Of a stretch of DNA of 64,000 nucleotides, positions 46,396 through 55,099 are shown piece by piece. Position numbers and translations under genes: made by a program. Location: positions 496,001-560,000 of the forward strand of contig NZ_ML660054.1 of the NCBI RefSeq assembly GCF_007004665.1, read 5' to 3'. This DNA comes from Denitrobaculum tricleocarpae (GTDB lineage: Bacteria > Pseudomonadota > Alphaproteobacteria > Kiloniellales > Kiloniellaceae). Positions within the stretch are counted from its first letter, which is position 1. Each line of letters starts with the position of its first letter. The notes under the pieces are model-generated. The model was not told the origin of the DNA, did not search any database, and saw only the letters and a list, made by a program, of their open reading frames with translations.

Positions 46396-49181
46396 TTTCC
46401 ACCTTTCTTCTTTTTTTTCATATTTCGTCTACGCTTTTCTTGCGTCACTTCACCACCTTGTCGTCGAGAACAATTTACGCAGTGAGGTAAAAACCATTTT
46501 GGCTCCTCAAGCGCCTGTGAGGGTTGATGATCACCAATTGCTTTTCCGCTTGTAGTCCCTGGATCGTGTGTACCACAAGTATGGCAACCATCCTTCTTCA
46601 TCAATTGCTCGATGAGCCTCTGCTCTCTCGCTCGGATACGCCCACGATAACCTGGAATAAGTTCCCCTGCATATGGCCCAATAGTAAGCGTGCTGTTTTT
46701 TGTGTAGTCTTCGCTCAGTAAAACAATAGGAACGTTGAGCTCATCGCTCTGCTCCGGATTTATAAGTATCAGCGGTTCCTGTTCTTGCGCTGGATAGCCT
46801 GGTATCCGGTCAGTGCGCGGGCCGAGTTCGGTCTGATTGCCGCCGGTGTGACCGGGCATGAGCTCTCGCCCGGGCCCTGCTTCAGACGGCGGAAGTGGGG
46901 ATGTCGGCACCGGATCGGCAGACGGTCCGGGTTGAATGATCGGGCGATGCTCGTCAGATGGAACGACAATCGCTTGGCCACCTTCCTGCCGTGAATCGTC
47001 CGGTGCCATTGCAGTCGGTGCCGTCGTCCCGCGACCGGGCTTCGGCTGACCCCCAACAGACCCCGCAGGCTGATTAAAACGGCTGCTGGCGTACTTCTCG
47101 GTCACCCATCGCTTTTTGTCTTTGTCGTAAAAGGTGACTTCGAGACTGTCGTAGCGCTCGGCCGTGATGTCATACTGCTGGTGGAGTATCAGGCGGCCAT
47201 GCCCTGGCAGGAAGAACGCGACACTGCGTGTGTTGGTCACTTCGTCTTCCTTGACGACATCGGCCAGACGAGGTTGATCGTCCCCCAAGCGAACCACCGC
47301 TTTGTCGAGCCAACCCGCAATGTCCGGGACAGTCTCGAAAACGTAGATCCTGGTTTCCTCCGACAGACCGTTGAGCCAGCTATCAAGATCATCCATGACT
47401 TCGGGAACTTCGAAGCCCCAGTCTTTGGCCGTCTGGATCGTGTAGGAGTACGCGGCGGCCACGAGGATGACGGATCCAATCGCCGCGCCTGCACCAACAA
47501 CAGCCGGCACAGCCATTTTCTGCAGCCGGGGCTCGGTCGGGATCAGAACGCGTTCCCCATGCCGCTCGCTCCAGACGAAGCCGGCCTCCGCCAGCCAGCT
47601 ATCCGTTTGCGCCAGGCGAATGAAGGCCCTGCCCTGATCGCGCTGTATCTCCGCTCTTGCTTTTTGTGGAGACCTCCCCTCACCCAGCAACTTCAGATAC
47701 TTGCTCTCGAGCCGCATCAAGAGTTCAGCAGCAACAACTCCTCCCATTCGTTCGCCCAGGCGCTTGCGCAGATCCTGACGAAAAGCTTCTTTGTTCTCCT
47801 GGTTAAACGGACTGGAGGTTCCTTCGCTCATCAGATCCGCTTTGGCCCGGACAAGTGCATCACCCGGCTCCAACCCAGCATCGAGCCACCGCTTGAGCAC
47901 CCCACCCCGGGCGCGCGCCTCGAGATCGATGCTGTCCTCAACAAGTTCGGGCGCGAACTCCCGCAAACGCCCGTAGAGTTCGGCGCCCTGAACCTGACCC
48001 GCTTCGTCACTGCCCAACAGCAGTCCAGTGGTGTCTTTCGCGAGACGCGGCGGCATGTAGCCGGTCTTAGCCACCATCGTGACGACTTGTGCGACAACCT
48101 CTTCAGCCGCGCCCTCACGCAGGGCCGGACTGTAGGTCTTCTCATAAAAGGCGTCCGCCGCCCGGCGGTTCTGAGGGTTCTCGGGGTCGAACCCGATGCC
48201 TGTGCTGAAGGTCAGGACCAGTTCGTCACCGGCGACCTGTTGCGCTTGACGCGCGATCTCGGCCCGCTCGACCTCGGCACGCAGAGCTTCGGCTTGCGGA
48301 GCGGAGAGCGTGCCCACTTCCTCCGCACGGCGGATCTCTCCCTGCCCGGCACGGCCGGAACCGATGTCGTTGGAAAGCCGCAACGCTGCGCCGCCACGCT
48401 GCTGCCCGAGTTCGATGGCCTCGGCGGAAGCCCGGCGCTGCTGCGCTTCGCCCGCCTCAACGCGTAGCTGCTCCCTCCGCTCCTCCGACAACTGATCCTG
48501 CCAACGCCCCGTCTCCAACTCCGCAATCAGACCCGCCGGGTCGCTGGTCACCCTTGCATCCAGCAATTGGTTCAGGCTGTGGGTTTTCCACGCCGCCAAA
48601 GCCTCCGGACGCAACCCAAGACCGGCCAACAACCCCGCCTCGCCGCTCGCTTTGTCGCCAAAGAGTTCCAGGGACGCAGTGGCAAATTCTGTCGGATCCT
48701 GCGCGACACGCTCTGACCACTGCTGCACCAGCGCCTGCGTATCGTCGAGGCTTGTGCGCAAACGTTGATGCGCTTCGCGTGCCAACAGCTTTTGCCGGTA
48801 AGCATCTCGCCGCGCCTCGATACCCTCACTCAAGCGCCCATGCAAAGCCTGACCTTCGTAGTGTTGCAGCACTGCATCGGCGCTGCTCTCGAACAGCGAC
48901 TGATGCCGCGTGATCCGGCTCTCGCTGTCTTCCTCCGGCGGTGCTTGCGCGTCGCTTTCAGCGCGACGCTTGGCAAGGTCGCGGTCGAAGTTCGACATCT
49001 GCTGCTCGGCCTGCCGCGATTGCCGCTGTTCGATCACCTGGCCAAGCTCCGCCGCCCCGACACCGAGATCGGCGAGATGGCGGCCGATCCCGGCGCCGAA
49101 ATGGGCGGCCTGGGCGCGGGGCGTGCGGGAAAAGGCAGCGGGCGCTGATGTCCGCTGCGGCTGTACCGGAAACCGCGGCAT
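46392..49181 (-). CDS. Virion-type carrier protein with C-terminal HNH nuclease (toxin 1)
   Basis: 929 residues from ATG 49181, matching the start of its paralogue at 39321-42251. The shared helical half covers about 1-500. The part from 520 to 720 differs and includes a hydrophobic segment (about 555-580, VPAVVGAGAAIGSVILVAAAY). The shared proline-rich linker is followed by the tip at 864-929: C866-x2-C869, D884-H885 in the loop before QPSQAL, H900-C901-x2-C904 and a lysine-rich tail. That is a zinc treble-clef HNH-type nuclease. Carrier similarity to podovirus internal proteins plus phage neighbours suggests ejection into a target cell. The immunity gene overlaps the stop. Confidence 0.82.
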   Translation of the reverse strand: MPRFPVQPQRTSAPAAFSRTPRAQAAHFGAGIGRHLADLGVGAAELGQVIEQRQSRQAEQQMSNFDRDLAKRRAESDAQAPPEEDSESRITRHQSLFESSADAVLQHYEGQALHGRLSEGIEARRDAYRQKLLAREAHQRLRTSLDDTQALVQQWSERVAQDPTEFATASLELFGDKASGEAGLLAGLGLRPEALAAWKTHSLNQLLDARVTSDPAGLIAELETGRWQDQLSEERREQLRVEAGEAQQRRASAEAIELGQQRGGAALRLSNDIGSGRAGQGEIRRAEEVGTLSAPQAEALRAEVERAEIARQAQQVAGDELVLTFSTGIGFDPENPQNRRAADAFYEKTYSPALREGAAEEVVAQVVTMVAKTGYMPPRLAKDTTGLLLGSDEAGQVQGAELYGRLREFAPELVEDSIDLEARARGGVLKRWLDAGLEPGDALVRAKADLMSEGTSSPFNQENKEAFRQDLRKRLGERMGGVVAAELLMRLESKYLKLLGEGRSPQKARAEIQRDQGRAFIRLAQTDSWLAEAGFVWSERHGERVLIPTEPRLQKMAVPAVVGAGAAIGSVILVAAAYSYTIQTAKDWGFEVPEVMDDLDSWLNGLSEETRIYVFETVPDIAGWLDKAVVRLGDDQPRLADVVKEDEVTNTRSVAFFLPGHGRLILHQQYDITAERYDSLEVTFYDKDKKRWVTEKYASSRFNQPAGSVGGQPKPGRGTTAPTAMAPDDSRQEGGQAIVVPSDEHRPIIQPGPSADPVPTSPLPPSEAGPGRELMPGHTGGNQTELGPRTDRIPGYPAQEQEPLILINPEQSDELNVPIVLLSEDYTKNSTLTIGPYAGELIPGYRGRIRAREQRLIEQLMKKDGCHTCGTHDPGTTSGKAIGDHQPSQALEEPKWFLPHCVNCSRRQGGEVTQEKRRRNMKKKKKGGK

Positions 49182-49339
49182 ATCAGCGCCTGCCGCTTTC
49201 AATGGAACAGAGGTATTCGAGGGCAGATCCGCGGCAGCGTTTACGGAGCACACTGCGTTCGGATCGGCCTGGGACTGCAGTTAAATGCAACATGCTCTAG
49301 GTCCTCGCGACGTTGGGAAGGGCTCAAAGCCCTGAAACG

Positions 49340-49405
49340 AAAAACGCCACGCGGCCCGGTGGATCCGGACGGCGCGGCGCAAAAAAAAGACCTCGCGAAG
49401 AGGTC
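49340..49405 (-). terminator. Tandem terminator hairpins upstream of toxin 1
   Basis: On the minus strand ACCTC, loop TTCGC, GAGGT and a run of eight T (49381-49404), followed by an imperfect GC stem with a T run (49340-49379). Same design as before toxin 2. It should separate the portal-scaffold transcript from the toxin gene. Confidence 0.7.
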
Positions 49406-49469
49406 CGTTAAAAATCAGCTATCGAAATCACCTGTCGACGACAGTTTGCAAAACCAATCGCCTCTCCGG

Positions 49470-49838
49470 TCATTCACGTGAAGCCGCTCGGGATTTCCGA
49501 CCACCTTGTTTGGCCGTTGTTGTGACACCGATTGCCTTCTTGCCGAGTGACAGCGTCGAAGCACGCTTGACGGGCGCTGTCCTCACCCTTGTCCACTCGA
49601 CAGCAGCCGGCGCAACCTGAGGATCGTCATCGCCAGCGCTCGCAGGAGCGCTCTCCGCCGTCACCCAGCTGTAGTACTCCTCAGCAATCTCCAGCAGGCC
49701 GCGGCTATCGCGCGCGCCCTGGCGTTGCGCAGCCAGGCGCAGGCAGTCCAGCCGCAGATCCTCGCGCTGAATCTCGCAGTCCGGATGGCGAGATTGAACA
49801 GAAGCGGCAGCGGGCGTTTCAGGTTTCACATCACTCAC
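49470..49838 (-). CDS. Small phage-type protein after scaffold, unknown
   Basis: 122 residues, basic C-terminal half, no recognised domain. ATGA overlap with the scaffold gene shows it belongs to the portal operon. In the ancestral order it would lie just before the capsid gene, now at 29016-29897. Confidence 0.65.
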   Translation of the reverse strand: MSDVKPETPAAASVQSRHPDCEIQREDLRLDCLRLAAQRQGARDSRGLLEIAEEYYSWVTAESAPASAGDDDPQVAPAAVEWTRVRTAPVKRASTLSLGKKAIGVTTTAKQGGRKSRAASRE

Positions 49839-50689
49839 GACAGGATCTCCAGTTTTTCGGTCAGGGCGGCCATGCGGGCAACGGCCTGCTGATGGCCGGG
49901 ATGGGAATGCTCGAGCCAGGCTTCGCGGAAGGCCGGATCCGCCTTGAGGGATGCGATCTGCGCGCGGACGGAACCGGGTTGGGAGAAGCTCTCACCGCCC
50001 TCACCTTCCAGGCTGTCCTCGGCCATGGCCGCGCCGATGCGCGCGAACATCTTGAAGACGGCGGCGCGGCCTACGGCCTCTTCCAGGCCGTCGATGATCT
50101 CGGCATCGCCGAAAGACCGGGCCGCGCGCCGCGCCTGCTCCATGTTGCGGTCGAAACTACCGCCCCATTCAGACCGCAAGGCCTCGTCTTCCCGCTCGGC
50201 GCGTTCGATCCGCCCCTGCTCGGCCCGCGCAGTTTCACCGCCCAGATAGCCGTGCCAACCCTCGGAGAGTGCCGCCACCTGTGCTTTGGTCAGACCGGCG
50301 GAATGGAAGAGCCCGCGCATCTGCTCCTCGAAGGCCGCGTCGCGCTGAACGCCATCCGGGACGGAAATCTCGTAGCCCTCCGCGGACTCCGGTCGACCCA
50401 GACGGTCGTAAACCGCGTTCCAGGCCTCGCTGTCACCTGCCTTAGGAATGGCGATCTTGTCCCGCCCCACGAGCTTTTCCAGATGGCGGTAGGACTCCAG
50501 CACCGCGCCCGGTCCCTTCCAGCCTTTGGTCTCCAACAGTGTGCGCTGTTCTTCGCTCAAGTCGCTGGTCCAGTCGGCAGCGCTTGCAGGCTCAGGGGTA
50601 CTGTCTGAAATATCTTCAGGTCCATTTGTTTCTCCGGACCGGCCATCATCACCAGGCAGCATCGATCCCTCGGTGGTCTCTAACGGCAT
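49835..50689 (-). CDS. Phage capsid scaffolding protein
   Basis: 284 residues, acidic N-terminus then long charged helices. The segment GWKGPGAVLESYRHLEKLVG near 75-95 and the YEISVPDG region are typical of podovirus scaffolds. Position after portal and Bbp19-like genes supports the assignment. An alternative start is M10. Confidence 0.82.
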   Translation of the reverse strand: MPLETTEGSMLPGDDGRSGETNGPEDISDSTPEPASAADWTSDLSEEQRTLLETKGWKGPGAVLESYRHLEKLVGRDKIAIPKAGDSEAWNAVYDRLGRPESAEGYEISVPDGVQRDAAFEEQMRGLFHSAGLTKAQVAALSEGWHGYLGGETARAEQGRIERAEREDEALRSEWGGSFDRNMEQARRAARSFGDAEIIDGLEEAVGRAAVFKMFARIGAAMAEDSLEGEGGESFSQPGSVRAQIASLKADPAFREAWLEHSHPGHQQAVARMAALTEKLEILS

Positions 50690-50747
50690 CGCGTCATCCT
50701 ATATCTAGTTTCGGGCTACTCTTAGGCAGAAAGACCGGGGCCCGGCC

Positions 50748-51005
50748 TCACTCCGGCGCGTTCTCATCACTCAGCTGCCAGATCTGCTTTTCGGTCATGT
50801 TGAGATGCATCTGCAGGCGCAGCCAAACCTCACGGCGGCCCTCCCGCAAGGCGGTCGCATGGCTATCGCCAGGCTGAAAGCTGGGGCGGGTCGCGCAGCA
50901 GAAATTGCGCAGATCGGCAAGCACCGCCTGCCCGTCCCGGCTTGCGAAGGTGCGCCGGTAAGCCAGACGGCGGCGGCGCAGAAGGCGGGCGAAGACCTCA
51001 CGCAT
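50748..51005 (-). CDS. Bbp19-like phage protein
   Basis: 85 residues from ATG 51005, overlapping the portal stop by 8 bp. The pattern FARLLRRRRLAYRRTFAS, LADL, F.C, GD, then EGRREVWLRLQMHLN is that of the Bbp19 family of BPP-1-like podoviruses. The role is unknown, but it is a reliable marker of the portal-scaffold neighbourhood. Confidence 0.78.
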   Translation of the reverse strand: MREVFARLLRRRRLAYRRTFASRDGQAVLADLRNFCCATRPSFQPGDSHATALREGRREVWLRLQMHLNMTEKQIWQLSDENAPE

Positions 51006-52743
51006 TTGGCAGGCCTTCCCCATTGCCGGGAGGCGGCACCGCACCCGGCGGAAGTCCGCCCCTTGCACCACTTGGGCCAACCGGGCCTTCACTTCCGGCT
51101 GCGATCTGCTCCAGCACGGCCTCCAGACCGGCACCGCCCCCCTCGACGTTTGAGAGCTTGCTCACCGTGTCGGCCACCTGCGGACCGGCGGCCAGGGTCT
51201 GGCTCAGGCCCTCCTGCTGTGTGCGCTCGCCGCGCAGGGCTTCGACCTCTTCTTTCTTACGCAGAATATGTTCGACCCCGTGCACTTCGACGGCGATCTT
51301 GGCCACTGCGTCCGCGTCGAAATTGTCGAAGACGCTCGGGTCCGCCGCCGCCATCGCCCCGGCGATTTCCAGCGCGCGCATGACACCCAATCCCTCTTCC
51401 GCCCGCTGCGCCCGGGTCAGGGGCGAGTCATACTGGATTTCATAATCACCACCCGCCTCTTGCAGAGCCGCCGGCATAGGCGGCAGAGCATCCGCGCGCG
51501 CCAGGATCGCGAGCTCACGCTCGATCATGGGCCCCAGCGATTCCGATTGCTGCCGCCCGACGGTCGGCCCCAGCAGCACGCCCTTCTCCTGCGCGCGCTC
51601 CAGAACTTCGGTCGCGGTCATGGCCGGCCCCTGCACCAGGATCTGGAAGAGGCTGACCAGGAAGGCGTCGTTGATGACCTCTCGGCGCTGGTTCATCATG
51701 TCCAGGCCGATATCGACCCGGGCGTTGTTCTGGAAAGGCTGCATCAGGGGGCGGCCGGCACTGTCGACCCCGCCGTAGTTGATCGCGTTCGGCCGCAGGT
51801 CGGGACGGCCGCCCAGGATTCCGTCATCGTGAATCAGGACCGGCGGATCGACGGTCTTGTGGGCCGCGCGGATGATCGTCCGGCTCATTTCGTTGAGCAT
51901 CTTTATGTCCGGCAGCACCGCCATTGCCGGGGACCGCCCGTAGACTTCATTGGGCGCCGTGACATAGCGCGAGACCGCATAGGGGAACTGCTCGAAGCCG
52001 CCTTCCTGCAGAATCATCCGGTCCTCCACCGCAACATGCGTGCTGGCAAAGGGCAGGTTTTTGGCGTCGGCCTTGCCCGGCTTGATCTCTCCACGCGGCA
52101 AAACCGCATGCAGGAATTCGAAGCGCCGCTCAGGCTCTTTCTCCAGCGCCCGTTGGATACCGCGCGGCAGGTCTTTTTCCGGCCAGCGTTGCGCAGCCTG
52201 GCGTGCCGAGAGACGGTACTTCCGAAAGACCGTATCGATCCGCCCGTTGGCGTCCTCGGCAAAGCAGCAATCCGAGAGATGGATCGACTTATAGCGCAGG
52301 CCGCTGCCCACCTCCTCACCGACAAAGAGCACGCCGGTGCCAAAAGCGCCGAGGCTCATATAGGTCTCGTGCTGCTGGCTGGCATAATTGGCGCGGGGAC
52401 TGTAGCGCGCAGCGAAGAGAATGTCCTCGACCTGCCGGAACCAGTCACGCACCCCATCCGCTTCGTTCAGCGCCTGGTCGGTCGCGCGCAAGCGATGCCA
52501 TCGCTGCGCGCGCGGCGTGAGCATGGATTCCATGGCTGCCGCGAAGCGCTCCAGGGCGATGGGCGCGGTCGAGTCAAAAATCTTTTCGTTGCGCTTCGCC
52601 CCTTCGGACCATTTGGTCTGGAAGGAATCCTGGCGCGGCAGAATACGCTCGGCAATCTCACGCCAGTGGTTCTCCCAGGTCGTCCGCGACGACGCGAGTT
52701 CCTGATGGCGACGAATCAGCTCGTCTGCCCTGCTGTCTTGCAT
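50998..52743 (-). CDS. Phage portal (head-tail connector) protein
   Basis: 581 residues from ATG 52743, with AAGGA upstream; the longer frame to 52947 is not needed. Podovirus gp8-like portal: SSRTTWENHWREIAERILPR near the start, FDSTAPIALERFAAAMESML, a central LGAFGTGVLFVGEE, and MLNEMSRTIIRAAHKTVDPP. It forms the dodecameric ring through which DNA and ejection proteins leave the head. The first gene of the right phage block; no terminase lies upstream, where a plus-strand operon begins instead. Confidence 0.9.
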   Translation of the reverse strand: MQDSRADELIRRHQELASSRTTWENHWREIAERILPRQDSFQTKWSEGAKRNEKIFDSTAPIALERFAAAMESMLTPRAQRWHRLRATDQALNEADGVRDWFRQVEDILFAARYSPRANYASQQHETYMSLGAFGTGVLFVGEEVGSGLRYKSIHLSDCCFAEDANGRIDTVFRKYRLSARQAAQRWPEKDLPRGIQRALEKEPERRFEFLHAVLPRGEIKPGKADAKNLPFASTHVAVEDRMILQEGGFEQFPYAVSRYVTAPNEVYGRSPAMAVLPDIKMLNEMSRTIIRAAHKTVDPPVLIHDDGILGGRPDLRPNAINYGGVDSAGRPLMQPFQNNARVDIGLDMMNQRREVINDAFLVSLFQILVQGPAMTATEVLERAQEKGVLLGPTVGRQQSESLGPMIERELAILARADALPPMPAALQEAGGDYEIQYDSPLTRAQRAEEGLGVMRALEIAGAMAAADPSVFDNFDADAVAKIAVEVHGVEHILRKKEEVEALRGERTQQEGLSQTLAAGPQVADTVSKLSNVEGGGAGLEAVLEQIAAGSEGPVGPSGARGGLPPGAVPPPGNGEGLPNA

Positions 52744-52989
52744 AGATGGAATCCTTATTTTGGCCTGGGTAGGAGCAACGGTGGAAAAAGTGAAATCTAA
52801 AATTTTATTCAAATTCGTTGGTAAGCCGATGTTAACCATCCGCGCACTATGATTCGGGCTGAATTCGATAAAGGGTCGGGCGCCGTCCGCGGCGAAAAGG
52901 CCGGTCGTTAAGAGAAGTCTGCGCAACAGATCGAAACAGCTGTCCACGCCCTTTGGAAGACTACGGTCAACTCTGGAGAGTCATGGACT

Positions 52990-53745
52990 ATGGCATACGC
53001 GCAAACATCACCCTTTTCGTTAGATACCGAACCTACTGAAAACACTGAACATCAGGGTGATGCAGCCGGCGCGCAGCAACTCGCCTGGCTCACTGCGCAG
53101 AGCAAAGCCGCAGCCGACAATTCAAAAAGCCACCTTCTGATTCTTCGCTTTGCATTGGTGAATATCATCGCGGTCGGCCTGCTTGGGGCGGCCTACCAGC
53201 AAGGTCTGGTCGATCGCGTTTTGACCGCCGACAAGACCTACATCAGCGTCGCGATCTTTGTGGTTTTTCTGGCTGGCCTGGTCGTTTGTGCACGCCGCGT
53301 CTGGGAAACCAGCCACGATCTGGAACAGGTCCAGACGTTCGATCCGCTCCGCCAGAGCCATGCCACCACTTACCTGGCCAGCCTGCGCGGGCGTGCAGGC
53401 GACAGCCGGGCGCTCCTGGCTTCGTCCCTGCGCATGAAACTGACCCATCGCATTGCCGTGGTTCGCAATGTGGCCAATGCCCTCGTTCTCCTCGGACTGA
53501 TTGGCACGGTGGTCGGTTTCATAATCGCGCTCTCGGGTGTCGATCCCGAGCAGGCTTCGGACGTCAGCGCCATCACCCCCATGGTCTCCACCTTGATCGA
53601 GGGCATGTCGACGGCGCTCTATACCACACTCGTCGGTGCGATCCTGAACGTCTGGCTAATGGTCAACTATCAGCTTCTGGCGGCAGGCACCGTCAAACTG
53701 ATCACCGCGCTGGTTGAATTCGGAGAGAGCAATGGAAGGGCTTGA
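52990..53745 (+). CDS. TolQ/ExbB/MotA-like proton channel protein
   Basis: 251 residues with four membrane helices (about 52-72, 82-103, 155-180, 205-230). The ALVLLGLIGTVVGFIIALSG segment and STALYTTLVGAILNVW are the conserved pore helices of MotA/TolQ/ExbB channels. First gene of a three-gene operon; the second start overlaps it by 14 bp. Divergent from the phage portal gene. Probably powers a membrane process by proton flow, which one is unknown. Confidence 0.82.
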   Translation: MAYAQTSPFSLDTEPTENTEHQGDAAGAQQLAWLTAQSKAAADNSKSHLLILRFALVNIIAVGLLGAAYQQGLVDRVLTADKTYISVAIFVVFLAGLVVCARRVWETSHDLEQVQTFDPLRQSHATTYLASLRGRAGDSRALLASSLRMKLTHRIAVVRNVANALVLLGLIGTVVGFIIALSGVDPEQASDVSAITPMVSTLIEGMSTALYTTLVGAILNVWLMVNYQLLAAGTVKLITALVEFGESNGRA

Positions 53746-54334
53746 TCACTTCGACGACAACACCGGCGATACGGTCTTTCGCGACATCATCTTTCTGGCG
53801 CTCGCCGGATTTGTCGCGATCGTCTTGCTGCTGCTGCCGCACCTGAATCCTCCGGCCAGGGCGGAAGCCGAGACGAACGCCCCCGGCAATGTCATCGTTG
53901 AGCTGCGCTGGCCGGACGAACTGAACAGCGACGTCGATCTCTGGGTCGAAGCGCCCGGCGACAAGCCGGTCGGTTACTCCAACAAGGGCGGCGTCTCCTT
54001 CAACCTGTTGCGCGACGATCTCGGTAACCTGGCCGACGCAACCCGCATGAACTACGAGGTGTCCTACAGCCGCGGCGTGCCCCATGGGGAATACACCGTC
54101 AACGTTCACCTCTACCGGAATCTCAGCGGCGCCGACAGCATCCCGGTCACCGTAGTGATCAGCGTCAAACCCTCGGAAGACGCCCCGGCCAAACAGATCC
54201 TCGCGACTTCTGTCGATCTTCGGCATGAAGGTCAGGAAATCACCGCCTTCCGCTTTTCGCTGGACGAGAAAGGCCGCCTGATTTCAGGCAGCGTGCACGA
54301 CCTTCCGCGGCCTTTACGCTCAAGGAAATCCTGA
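53732..54334 (+). CDS. Single-pass membrane protein with periplasmic beta domain
   Basis: 200 residues from ATG 53732 (GGAGAGAGC upstream). One membrane helix (about 16-38) near the N-terminus, as in TolR/ExbD/MotB. The periplasmic part contains a beta-sandwich block: LRWPDELNSDVDLWVEAPG, NYEVSYSRGVPHGEYTVNV. No OmpA or ExbD signature, so it is not a standard stator partner. Probably the partner of the channel protein. Confidence 0.7.
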   Translation: MEGLDHFDDNTGDTVFRDIIFLALAGFVAIVLLLLPHLNPPARAEAETNAPGNVIVELRWPDELNSDVDLWVEAPGDKPVGYSNKGGVSFNLLRDDLGNLADATRMNYEVSYSRGVPHGEYTVNVHLYRNLSGADSIPVTVVISVKPSEDAPAKQILATSVDLRHEGQEITAFRFSLDEKGRLISGSVHDLPRPLRSRKS

Positions 54335-54849
54335 TGGATACCATTCGAATTATCTTTCCCATCGCCGTGGCCCTGGTCGCGATTCTGGCGCAAATCAGCG
54401 TCTGGTCTCCGCGCCGGCTCTGGGTCAAGATCACGGCGCTCGTCACCATGACTCTTTTCCTGCCGGTCGCTTACATCAGTCTCGAGACTCTGCTCAGCCG
54501 ACCGAAACCGGTCGAGATGGACTGGGCTTCGGAAAATCTGACGGATGCCAGTGTGCTGGCCGCGCGGATCGACGAAGAAGAGTCGATCTATCTCTGGCTG
54601 GCGGTCGCAGGCATCGACGAGCCACGATCCTACGTGCTGCCCTGGACCGAAGAAACCGCCCGCGAACTTCACGCCGCCCAGCAAGGTGCGGAGCGCGAGG
54701 GAAGCGACGTCAAGATCCGCCGACCTTCCGAGTCAGGTGAAGACGACCAGGAGCCGATGTTCTACGCAGCGCCCCAGGAAACCCCGCCGGAAAAACAAAC
54801 GGCAACGACCGGGCCACAGGTCTTTCAGCGCTCAGCCTCGAACCGGTAA
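54334..54849 (+). CDS. Two-helix membrane protein of channel operon, unknown
   Basis: 171 residues. Two membrane helices (about 5-22 and 32-53), then a soluble alpha/beta part (YLWLAVAGIDEPRSYVLPW) and a disordered tail. Start overlaps the upstream stop by one base. Third member of the channel operon; not recognised. Confidence 0.68.
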   Translation: MDTIRIIFPIAVALVAILAQISVWSPRRLWVKITALVTMTLFLPVAYISLETLLSRPKPVEMDWASENLTDASVLAARIDEEESIYLWLAVAGIDEPRSYVLPWTEETARELHAAQQGAEREGSDVKIRRPSESGEDDQEPMFYAAPQETPPEKQTATTGPQVFQRSASNR

Positions 54850-54871
54850 AACCATCAAGATCCGTCGAGAT

Positions 54872-55099
54872 ATGAAAAAACCAAAAATCCCAGCAGGCTT
54901 TCGCAAACCACCCCTGCCCGGCCGCCGTCCCTTTGGCGACCATGGCGTCAGGAATGTAAACAGCCATGACTGTGACTATTCTCCCGGCCGACTGGTCGAT
55001 CTAACCTCACGTTTCAGCGCCGCCGACTTACGTCTGAACCGGGCGCGAAGCGCGACGGGCAAAATCCTTCCCTTCCGGAGCGCTTTGAAGGCCACTTAA
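54872..55099 (+). CDS. Small hypothetical protein
   Basis: 75 residues, basic (pRRxxG and proline-rich start), no family, weak ribosome site. It directly follows the channel operon on the same strand. It may be a real fourth gene or chance. Confidence 0.3.
   Translation: MKKPKIPAGFRKPPLPGRRPFGDHGVRNVNSHDCDYSPGRLVDLTSRFSAADLRLNRARSATGKILPFRSALKAT

Noticed and set aside
52990-54849. Zorya defence system
   Set aside because: The channel protein is too short for ZorA, and there is no OmpA-type ZorB, helicase or ZorC/D/E gene.
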